In this document: positions 42,522-49,280 of the stretch, piece after piece
How the letters are laid out: the number at the start of each line of letters is the position of its first letter
Position numbering within the stretch: the first letter of the stretch is position 1
From: Fibrobacter sp.
Lineage (GTDB): Bacteria > Fibrobacterota > Fibrobacteria > Fibrobacterales > Fibrobacteraceae
Direction: 5' to 3'
DNA length: 49,280 nt
Assembly: GCF_017545445.1 (NCBI RefSeq)
Contig: NZ_JAFWOM010000170.1
Coordinates: forward strand, 1-49,280
Made by a program: the position numbers and the translations under genes
Notes under the pieces: model-generated
Databases searched by the model: none
What the model was told of the DNA's origin: nothing
Seen by the model: only the letters and a program-made list of their open reading frames with translations

Positions 42522-45455
42522 ATGAGCATTTTTGACGCATTTAAACCGAAATGGCAACATTCCAACCCTGCAAAGCGCATCGAAGCGATTGCCGACTTGG
42601 ATGAACTCAATAGTCAAGATATTGTCGAACGAGTCGCCCTTTCCGATGATAATGTTGAAGTGAGAATGGCAGCAATCAAAAAACTTGCAATTATCAAAAC
42701 ACTTCAGGAAATTTCTAAGAACGACAGTGATTCTGGTGTACGCCGTTTGGCCGAAACAAAAGCATTCGAAGAAATCGTCAAAAAGCTAAAAGCATTTAAC
42801 GAAGCTAGCTTGGATGATGAAGTTCGCGAGTATATAAATGCAGTCAAGGACACCCGTTATGCCGAAGACGTACTCAAGGCTACGGATAACTTAACACTCA
42901 AGCATGAATTGGTCAATCTGTGCAACAAGCAGTCTCTCCTTGCACAAATCGCCACCCGTGACGTGAGCGAAGAAATCGCACTGGCAGCGGCAGACCGCGT
43001 TGTCTCTGAATCCTTGCAAGCAGACCTCATCAAGAATTCCAAGCACAGTTCCGTCCGCAAGAAGATTTCGGATAAAGTTCGTGCAAAACGTGAAGCCGAA
43101 GACAACGGCAAAAAAGCCGCAGAACTTTTGCAAAGCAAGCGCGAAGCTTTGATTAAGCAAGCCCACTTCCTTGCGGCTCAGAAAGATGCCATTGCAACAA
43201 AGCCGCAATTTGAAGACTTGATGAAAGAAGCTCAAGCACTTGGCATGGGCGAGAGCGCCGACAAGCTCAACGAAATTTATGCAAGCTTCAACAAGTTCTA
43301 CGACGAAGCGAACGCCGAAAAGATTGCCGCCGAAAATGCAGCAGCAGAAAAGCAGGCCAAAATACAGCACTTGACGGAAACGCTTGCCGAACTTGAATCC
43401 ATGCTCGAAGCGAACACGACCGAAGAAAACGCCGAACGCGTGAATGCGATCATCGAGGAATGGACCGCAAACAAGTCCATCATGGACGCAGCCTCGACCA
43501 AGCGTTTCAACAACGCCTATTTCAAGACGCAAGAAGCAAAGAAGATTGAAATTCCAACACCGGAATCCGAAAATGCGAACGAAGAAGAACTCACAATCCG
43601 CAAGAGCCTTCTCGAACGTTTGCAAGCACTCTCCGACACGGAAATCGACGAAAATACAGGCAAGCATTTGCATGCAATCGTCCGCGAATGGGAAAAGATG
43701 CCGCTTCTCGAAGGCGACGACCCGGTTCTTCAGTCCTACAACGCACTGCGCACTAAGTTGAACGAACTCATCTCTGCGTTTAACGAAAAGACTCAGCAAA
43801 TTGTCGAAGAAAATTCGAAGAAGCTTCGCGTCCTCATTGAACGCATCCAGAACATCGACGAGAATCAGGAATTCCGTGAAATTCACAAAATTCTCCGCGA
43901 CACTTATCAGGAATGGAAGGAAATCGTCGGCGAACAGAAGTTCAAATACCACGATCTCTGGCAAGAATACAAGATTGCCACCTCCCGTTTCCAAGAAATG
44001 CAGCAGTGGGAAAACTGGCACAACGAGAAGGATCGCGACACTATCATCGAAGAAATGGACGCGCTCACCAAGGAAACTCCGAGCCAGGATGTTTTGACCA
44101 AGTTCCGCGAACTCTGCGGCAAATGGCGTGAAATTGGCCCGATTTCGGCAGCCAAGTTCCAGGATTACAAGGATCGTTTCCAAGCTCTCGTTGACAAGGT
44201 CAAGGAAAACTGCGCTCCGTTCATCGAAGAACAGAATGCAGAACGTCAAAAGAACTTGACTGAAAAGGAAGGACTTTGCCAAAAAGTCGAAGATCTCGTC
44301 GCGAACGCAGAAATTTTCTGGAAGGACAAGTTCAAGGCCGTTCAGGAAATCCAGGAAAACTGGAAGAACATCGGCATGGTGCCGAAGGAAGCTTTTGCCA
44401 CATTGAACAAGCGCTTCAAGGACGCCGTGAACGCCTTCTACGCACAGCATAAAGAAAATGTGAAGCACGAAGACGAAAGTCGCGAAGCCAACTACGAAAA
44501 GAAGGTCGCTCTCTGCATCGAAGCCGAAGCGATCAAGGATTCGACCGACTGGAACGCCACTTCGACCAAGCTCAAGCAGTTGCAAGAAGCATGGAAATCT
44601 ACAGGTCCTGTACCGAAGAGCAAATCCGACGAAATCTGGACACGTTTCCGTACCGCTTGCGATTCCTTCTTCGAAAAGAAGCGCAACCACTTTGAAGAAA
44701 TGGATGCAGCCAAGCAGAAGAATTTGGAACAGAAACAGGCCATCTGCGAAAAGCTTGAAGCATTTGACTTGGACAACATCACTCCAGAAATCATCGATGC
44801 ATACAAGGCTATCGACGAAGAATGGAAGAATGTAGGCATGGTTCCGAAAGAAGCCGTCGAAGGAATCAACGACCGCTACAACGCGATCGTGAACAAGATT
44901 GTCGCCAAGATGGCAGAATCCGATCCGGAACTCCAAGCTAAGATAGCAGAAATCAAGAAGAAGAAGCAAGACTCCATCGAAAAAGTCCGTCAGTTCGCCG
45001 AAAGCGCAGGCTCCAACCAGCTTGCCGATGCGGTCCGCGAAATCCAGAAGGAATGGGGCACGCTCGGTTCTTGCGGTAATGACGACGCCGAATTGCAGAA
45101 GGCATTCCGCGATGCTTGCGACGATTTCTTCACACGCCGCCGCGACCAACTCGACATTCAGGAACAGGCTCGCCAGAATAACTTGCAGAAGAAGATTCTC
45201 CTCTGCGAACAGGCAGAAGACCTGCTCACCGACTTGAATGACCAAACGGTAGTCGCCTCGATGAACAAGGTCAAGCATTTCCGCCGCTTGTGGAAGGAAG
45301 TCGGGGCCGTTCCTCGCGAACATTCCGAAAAGATCTGGAAGCGCTTCAACACGGCTTGCGACCAGGTATTTGCTTTCGGACGCAAGGACGAACCAAAAAA
45401 CGTTGAGGCAGCTCCGGCTCCGGCAGCAGCTCCAGCAGCCGCCACTGAAGCATAA
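42522..45455 (+). CDS. Large DUF349 repeat protein
   Basis: Predicted 977-residue cytoplasmic protein. The first 130 residues look like HEAT repeats (DNVEVRMAAIKKLAII, DSGVRRLAETKAF). The bulk is coiled coil plus at least seven DUF349 units, recognisable as W-G-VP---W-RF--A---F (WKNIGMVPKEAF, WKSTGPVPKSKSDEIWTRF, WKEVGAVPREHSEKIWKRF). It ends in an Ala/Pro-rich tail. DUF349 proteins are long rod-like cytoplasmic proteins of unknown role. I used the ATG at 42522, preceded by GGAG; an upstream ATG would add 15 residues. A strong terminator follows. Confidence 0.88.
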   Translation: MSIFDAFKPKWQHSNPAKRIEAIADLDELNSQDIVERVALSDDNVEVRMAAIKKLAIIKTLQEISKNDSDSGVRRLAETKAFEEIVKKLKAFNEASLDDEVREYINAVKDTRYAEDVLKATDNLTLKHELVNLCNKQSLLAQIATRDVSEEIALAAADRVVSESLQADLIKNSKHSSVRKKISDKVRAKREAEDNGKKAAELLQSKREALIKQAHFLAAQKDAIATKPQFEDLMKEAQALGMGESADKLNEIYASFNKFYDEANAEKIAAENAAAEKQAKIQHLTETLAELESMLEANTTEENAERVNAIIEEWTANKSIMDAASTKRFNNAYFKTQEAKKIEIPTPESENANEEELTIRKSLLERLQALSDTEIDENTGKHLHAIVREWEKMPLLEGDDPVLQSYNALRTKLNELISAFNEKTQQIVEENSKKLRVLIERIQNIDENQEFREIHKILRDTYQEWKEIVGEQKFKYHDLWQEYKIATSRFQEMQQWENWHNEKDRDTIIEEMDALTKETPSQDVLTKFRELCGKWREIGPISAAKFQDYKDRFQALVDKVKENCAPFIEEQNAERQKNLTEKEGLCQKVEDLVANAEIFWKDKFKAVQEIQENWKNIGMVPKEAFATLNKRFKDAVNAFYAQHKENVKHEDESREANYEKKVALCIEAEAIKDSTDWNATSTKLKQLQEAWKSTGPVPKSKSDEIWTRFRTACDSFFEKKRNHFEEMDAAKQKNLEQKQAICEKLEAFDLDNITPEIIDAYKAIDEEWKNVGMVPKEAVEGINDRYNAIVNKIVAKMAESDPELQAKIAEIKKKKQDSIEKVRQFAESAGSNQLADAVREIQKEWGTLGSCGNDDAELQKAFRDACDDFFTRRRDQLDIQEQARQNNLQKKILLCEQAEDLLTDLNDQTVVASMNKVKHFRRLWKEVGAVPREHSEKIWKRFNTACDQVFAFGRKDEPKNVEAAPAPAAAPAAATEA

Positions 45456-45546
45456 TAGAAGTAATCAGTAAACATTGGTTAGTAGTTAGGATTTTACTCT
45501 TGACTAACGCCACGTTTACTCCATCATCCCGACTAAACAATTGTCA

Positions 45547-45576
45547 CCCCGGCCATAGTGCCGGGGTCTTCTTTTT
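45547..45576 (+). terminator. Terminator of DUF349 gene, CCCGG-type hairpin
   Basis: CCCCGGC (45547-45553) and GCCGGGG (45560-45566) form a stem over a 6-base loop, followed by TCTTCTTTTTT. In reverse orientation the left side reads GCCGGGGTGACAA, so this hairpin belongs to the CCCGG...GATGACA repeat family seen at 5469 and 17506 and may have been co-opted as a terminator. Confidence 0.75.
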
Positions 45577-45605
45577 TCTATCTTTGGTGCCGTAGGTAGC
45601 ACAAA

Positions 45606-46568
45606 ATGAAATTTCCACCTTGGACAAGTGTAAGCGAAGCCGCCCGCCTCCTTAAAGACGGAGAGGTAGTCGCCATCCCGACAGAAACGGTTTATGGACT
45701 CGCCGGCAACGCATTTGAACCCAAAGCGCTCGCCAAAATTTTTGCGGCCAAAGAACGGCCCACGTTCGACCCGCTAATCGTCCACATCGCAGACATTGCA
45801 CAGCTTACCGACATCGCAAAAGACATTCCCGATAGCGCCTACAAGCTCGCCGAAGCCTATTGGCCGGGGCCGATGACCATCATCCTCCCCAAAAAAGATT
45901 GCATCCCGGACCTTTGTACAAGCGCACTCCCCTCTGTGGCGGTGCGCTTCCCGAGCCACCCGATAGCTCAAGCGATCATCAAAAAATCGGGACTCCCGCT
46001 TGCCGCTCCGAGCGCAAACCTCTTTAAGCATGTGAGCCCGACAACCGCCGAGCACGTTGCCGCCCAGCTCGCCGACCGCATCGCGGGCATTGTCGATGGC
46101 GGCCCTTGTTCCGTCGGTGTAGAGAGTTCCATCATCTCGCTTGCAGGCGAAAAGCCGACAGTCCTCCGCCCAGGCGCAATTACGCCCGAAATGTTCGCGA
46201 AAGTTCTCGGCGATGTCACTATCAAGGAATCGACCTCCAAACCAGGCCAACCGATGCTAGCCCCCGGCCAGTGCGACACACATTACCGCCCACAAGTACC
46301 GCTTTACTACGGCAAAATTCCCGCAAGTTTCACGCTGCCCGAACATACAGTCCGCATTGCATTCGGAACGCAAGCAGGCCCCATCCCCGCTACAGTAAAC
46401 TTGTCTGCTACAGGCGACATGGTCGAAGCGACTTCAAAGCTTTACGCCTTCATGCACGACCTTGACGACCCCAAGTACGACTTAATTCTCGTCGATCCGA
46501 TTCCGAACACCGGTGTCGGCATGGCGCTCAATGACCGCCTGAAACGCGCAAGCATCAAATTAGGATGA
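45606..46568 (+). CDS. tsaC: Threonylcarbamoyl-AMP synthase
   Basis: Makes the L-threonylcarbamoyl-adenylate donor for the t6A37 modification of ANN-decoding tRNAs. The YrdC/Sua5 core shows GEVVAIPTETVYGLAGNA, KIFAAKERP, YWPGPMTIIL, VAVRFPSHP and APSANLFKHVSPTTAEHV. The 320-residue length and the linker QPMLAPGQCDTHYRP mark the long Sua5-type form with a C-terminal Sua5 domain. A TATCTTTG box lies 19 bases upstream of the ATG. The 3' end overlaps the converging SDR gene by 9 bases. Confidence 0.95.
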   Translation: MKFPPWTSVSEAARLLKDGEVVAIPTETVYGLAGNAFEPKALAKIFAAKERPTFDPLIVHIADIAQLTDIAKDIPDSAYKLAEAYWPGPMTIILPKKDCIPDLCTSALPSVAVRFPSHPIAQAIIKKSGLPLAAPSANLFKHVSPTTAEHVAAQLADRIAGIVDGGPCSVGVESSIISLAGEKPTVLRPGAITPEMFAKVLGDVTIKESTSKPGQPMLAPGQCDTHYRPQVPLYYGKIPASFTLPEHTVRIAFGTQAGPIPATVNLSATGDMVEATSKLYAFMHDLDDPKYDLILVDPIPNTGVGMALNDRLKRASIKLG

Positions 46569-47303
46569 AAAAGAGACTTTGCGCCCAGCTTCAACAGCAT
46601 CGGCAACAGTCATACCCACATAATCCTGAGCACTGAACCAGCGGCCACTCTTTTTATCGTCAAGGAGCACGCTCACAAGAGCACCAGGCACAACAGTTTC
46701 CGGAGCATTCGGTGCATTCGGGCCGCCAAGGTCCGTGCGGAGCCAGCCCGGATCCATCACATTCATCATCACGTCCGTGCCGTTCAACTTGCAGGCAAAA
46801 TCCTTCACGAACTTCGTGAGAGCGGCCTTGGCACAGGCATAAGCGGCAAGTTCCGGCTCATTGGCAATGCCGCTCGTGGTAAGCTGCATACGTCCAAAAC
46901 CGCGCTTGATCATGTCCGGCAAAAAGTAGTAGGCAATCTTCATCGGAGCAAAGAAGTTCACCGCCATCGCTTGGCGGAAATCGTCCATCGTATTGGCGAG
47001 GTAATCGCTAAAATAATGGCTCATGAGACCAGCGTTGTTGAACACGAGATCGACCTGCACGCCGAAAGCATCAATCTCGGCTAACGCAGCATCAATTTCC
47101 ATTTCATTTTCGAGGTTGCAGCCCACAGCCTTCACCTGCACGCCATACGGGGTAAGCTCCGCAATCACCTTTTCTGCATGGCTCTTGTCGCGCCCTTGCA
47201 AAATAAGATTCGCACCGAGTTTCGCCATTTCTATAGCAATGAGGCGCCCGACACCACGGCATCCACCCGTCACAAGGCACCATTTTCCTTTTACATCAAT
47301 CAT
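46560..47303 (-). CDS. SDR-family oxidoreductase
   Basis: Predicted 247-residue short-chain dehydrogenase/reductase. The Rossmann cofactor motif is TGGCRGVG (about residues 12-19), NNAG follows near 90, and the catalytic Ser-Tyr-Lys triad is in TTSGIANEPELAAYACAK. The C-terminal VMDPGWLRTDLGG matches the family's PG block. Cofactor preference and substrate cannot be read from sequence. GGGAG precedes the ATG. It converges on tsaC with a 9-base overlap. Confidence 0.9.
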   Translation of the reverse strand: MIDVKGKWCLVTGGCRGVGRLIAIEMAKLGANLILQGRDKSHAEKVIAELTPYGVQVKAVGCNLENEMEIDAALAEIDAFGVQVDLVFNNAGLMSHYFSDYLANTMDDFRQAMAVNFFAPMKIAYYFLPDMIKRGFGRMQLTTSGIANEPELAAYACAKAALTKFVKDFACKLNGTDVMMNVMDPGWLRTDLGGPNAPNAPETVVPGALVSVLLDDKKSGRWFSAQDYVGMTVADAVEAGRKVSFSS

Positions 47304-47555
47304 TACAGCTCCCTATTTAAAGCAATGAAACAATCTTTATTATAAAAATAATCACGAAAAGTTCCTTGATAATTATCACACCAAAACGATTTCGTTTACA
47401 ACGGTAAATATTTTTGTATATAAAAATTTAATGTCAAATTATGTCTTAAACAATTATGAAATCAAAATAATTCGTTAGAATAACAAAGAATTAACATTTT
47501 TTGCAAACTATCGCATGCACCAAATTATCATGTATTTTCTTAAAATTTCATTACA

Positions 47556-47921
47556 ATGAATTACGAGACTATCTTACTACATGAAGCCATCAGGCTACTC
47601 CTCATTTCGGTCAGACAGCAGCAACGTTACACACAACGTTCTCTATCCATCGAATCAGGAATTTCGAGACAGTTCATATCGCAGATGGAATGCGGGAAAC
47701 GAATTCCATCCATCGATACGCTCTCCCAGCTCGCAATAACACTCAAAACTAGCATCAGTTCGCTCATGGTGGAACTAGACAGAATCTATCAGCACCTTCT
47801 GTGGCAAAGGCATGCGAAACAAGGCTTGAGTATTACGGATTTAACCACCGGATGCACAGCCGAAAACAACAGCCCAAGCATGGAATACGTTCGCAAAGCG
47901 AGAGGGGTACATAAGCCTTAG
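47556..47921 (+). CDS. XRE-family helix-turn-helix regulator
   Basis: Predicted 121-residue DNA-binding protein. A Cro/C1-type domain occupies about residues 15-75 (RYTQRSLSIESGISRQFISQMECGKRIPSIDTLSQLAITL). The C-terminal 45 residues are not recognised. The upstream 250 bases, divergent from the SDR gene, are AT-rich with no gene; an A+T-rich promoter is likely but I cannot fix it. Target genes are unknown; the adjacent SDR gene is one candidate. Confidence 0.85.
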   Translation: MNYETILLHEAIRLLLISVRQQQRYTQRSLSIESGISRQFISQMECGKRIPSIDTLSQLAITLKTSISSLMVELDRIYQHLLWQRHAKQGLSITDLTTGCTAENNSPSMEYVRKARGVHKP

Positions 47922-47961
47922 CCCTTAACAAGAAGCTTAAAATTTTCTATCTTTACAGGAT

Positions 47962-49035
47962 ATGGAATGGCAGCGCAATATAAAAACTTTGACAACCGAC
48001 GAGCTCAAAGCTTGGCTTCGGGACGTTGACGAAAAGCCCTACCGCGCTGACCAGATTCAAAAATGGCTTTTTTGCCAGCAGGTGCGTTCTTACGACGATA
48101 TGGTGAACGTACCCCCTGTACTTCGTGAAAAACTGGCTAAACAGTTTACGCTTTGCGGTCTCAAGGAAAATCAGCGCTCTGTTTCTGTCGATGGGACAGT
48201 CAAGTGGCTTTTCGAGACCGAAGATGGTCACCACATCGAAACCGTGATGATTCCGGCCAACGGTCGCTATTCTGTTTGCGTTTCGACCCAGGTCGGCTGT
48301 GCCATGAACTGCGCATTCTGCCGCACCGCCAAGATGGGGTTCACGCGTAACCTCGAAGCAGGCGAAATCCTCGAAGAAATCATCAACGTCAACTGGTACT
48401 TGAAGGACAACGGATTCAAGAACGAAGAAGGCGGCACGGCCCAAGTCACGAACATCATCTTCATGGGTATGGGCGAACCGCTCAACAACCTTGAAAACGT
48501 CCACCGCGTCTGTTGCACGCTGCATAACCAGAAACTTTTCAACATGGGTGCGAAGCGCATGACCGTGAGCACTTCGGGTGTTGTCCCGAAAATCAAGGAG
48601 CTCGTCGATCGCAATACGCCCTGCTGCCTCGCCGTAAGTCTCAACAGCACGAACAACGAATACCGCTCGTCCGTGATGCCAGTGAATAAAACTTGGCCCA
48701 TCGAAAAACTTTTAGAAGCCATTGACGATTACATCCGTCGAACCGATAATTATGTGACGTTCGAGTTTGTGCTCATCCAGAACATCACCTGCACACCCAA
48801 GGCCGCCAAAGAGCTCATCCGCATTTGCGCGCCGCGCCGCGTGAAGGTGAACGCCATCGTGCTTAACGACGGCGACGACCCGACGCTTCACGCCCCCACC
48901 CCCGAAGAGGTGGAAGATTTTCTCGCCATCGTGCGAGCTGCTGAAATTCAAATAACGATCCGCAATCCACGCGGTAGGGATATCCTTGCTGCGTGTGGAC
49001 AATTAGCGTACAAAAAGGAAGGTAAGAAATGTTAA
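47962..49035 (+). CDS. rlmN: 23S rRNA/tRNA adenine-C2 methyltransferase RlmN
   Basis: Radical SAM enzyme that methylates C2 of A2503 in 23S rRNA and A37 in some tRNAs. The 357-residue length is usual. The cluster motif CAMNCAFC follows VSTQVGC; GMGEPLNN, the MTVSTSGVVP block and RDILAACGQL (with the C-terminal catalytic cysteine) are all present. The N-terminal helical domain (KPYRADQIQKWLF) is also typical. A TATCTTTA box lies about 6 bases before the ATG. The next gene overlaps its stop by 7 bases. Confidence 0.97.
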   Translation: MEWQRNIKTLTTDELKAWLRDVDEKPYRADQIQKWLFCQQVRSYDDMVNVPPVLREKLAKQFTLCGLKENQRSVSVDGTVKWLFETEDGHHIETVMIPANGRYSVCVSTQVGCAMNCAFCRTAKMGFTRNLEAGEILEEIINVNWYLKDNGFKNEEGGTAQVTNIIFMGMGEPLNNLENVHRVCCTLHNQKLFNMGAKRMTVSTSGVVPKIKELVDRNTPCCLAVSLNSTNNEYRSSVMPVNKTWPIEKLLEAIDDYIRRTDNYVTFEFVLIQNITCTPKAAKELIRICAPRRVKVNAIVLNDGDDPTLHAPTPEEVEDFLAIVRAAEIQITIRNPRGRDILAACGQLAYKKEGKKC

Positions 49036-49280
49036 CGCAAAACCTCCCGGAATTCTGGGACAATCTTTATGCCGAAGGCAAGGACTACTGGAATTTCAAG
49101 AAGGCGACTCCGGCCCTGCTTGAATTTTTCAAGCACCCCTCCTGCCCCGCAACCGGCTCTGTGCTGATTCCCGGCGCCGGGTTCGGCTACGATGCCGAGG
49201 CATGGGCTTTGCGTGGACACGAAGTTTTGGCAGTCGACTTTGCTCCGACCGCAGTCGATGAACTGGACCACTTGAGCCGC
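49029..49280 (+). CDS. Class I SAM-dependent methyltransferase, cut by window end
   Basis: Only the first 84 residues are present. LPEFWDNLYAEGKDYWNF, then GSVLIPGAGFGYDAEAWALRGHEVLAVDFAP, fit the start of a TPMT-like or related small-molecule methyltransferase with a glycine-rich AdoMet loop. The start codon overlaps the rlmN stop by 7 bases, so the two are translationally coupled. The substrate is unknown. Confidence 0.75.
   Translation, partial: MLTQNLPEFWDNLYAEGKDYWNFKKATPALLEFFKHPSCPATGSVLIPGAGFGYDAEAWALRGHEVLAVDFAPTAVDELDHLSR

Noticed and set aside
42891..45323. 810-codon open frame on the minus strand opposite the DUF349 gene
   Set aside because: It is an antisense shadow of a long gene with biased codons. 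The Phe/Leu-rich product is just the complement of Lys/Glu-rich coiled coil.

Overview
The window looks like chromosomal DNA of a Fibrobacter species (Fibrobacterota; rumen or gut cellulose degraders). The evidence is direct: three secreted or lipid-anchored proteins carry the Fibrobacter succinogenes major paralogous domain (FISUMP; WMAENLNY, CP-GWHLP and SVRC motifs) with serine-rich or collagen-like linkers. Several exported proteins end in the beta-sandwich tails seen on type IX-type cargo. Housekeeping genes are interspersed, and no rRNA, tRNA, CRISPR array or insertion sequence was seen.

Layout. 1-3000: a short repeat/hairpin zone, then two tandem paralogous lipoprotein genes on the minus strand (collagen-like stalk plus FISUMP head). 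3001-5229: a two-gene minus operon for a secreted caspase-like (clan CD) protein and a secreted partner with a C-terminal sorting-like domain. 5629-7704: transketolase. 7824-14012: a 2062-residue secreted protein with five repeat modules, a von Willebrand A domain and a FlgD-like tail. 14127-18499: a predicted outer-membrane barrel, a PMT/GT39-type membrane glycosyltransferase carrying an NPCBM-like domain, and a polyprenyl-phosphate sugar synthase-like GT2. 18614-22650: an 889-residue lipoprotein with four FISUMP units and a membrane-associated partner. 22747-23307: guanylate kinase. 23432-28198: a HIRAN-like protein and an operon of membrane, lipoprotein and U32-like genes.

28251-39668 is the accessory part. 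It holds an Rpn-type nuclease with a remnant of a second copy, and a series of small co-oriented genes (a DUF4160/DUF2442-HTH toxin-antitoxin-like pair, a leucine-rich-repeat protein, two very small proteins and a sliding-clamp-like protein) punctuated by at least four copies of a conserved ~40-bp intergenic element. It continues with an MmeI-like fused restriction-methylation enzyme, an rtcB-type RNA ligase gene broken by a one-base frameshift, and two radical SAM enzymes. 39727-49280 returns to core functions: a small exported protein, PriA, a large DUF349 protein, threonylcarbamoyl-AMP synthase, an SDR oxidoreductase, an XRE regulator, RlmN and the start of a methyltransferase.

Shared signals. 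Several genes have a -35 TTG exactly 20 bp before a -10 of the form TAnnTTTG or TATATTAA, close to the Bacteroidetes promoter pattern. A dispersed hairpin repeat (GGATCCTATC...CCAGGATGACA) and CCCGG hairpins ending in GGATGACA lie in several intergenic gaps. One copy forms the first codons of the 889-residue lipoprotein. The best candidates for something undescribed are the punctuated small-gene array at about 29.5-33.2 kb, the caspase-like/secreted-partner operon, and the PMT-NPCBM fusion.
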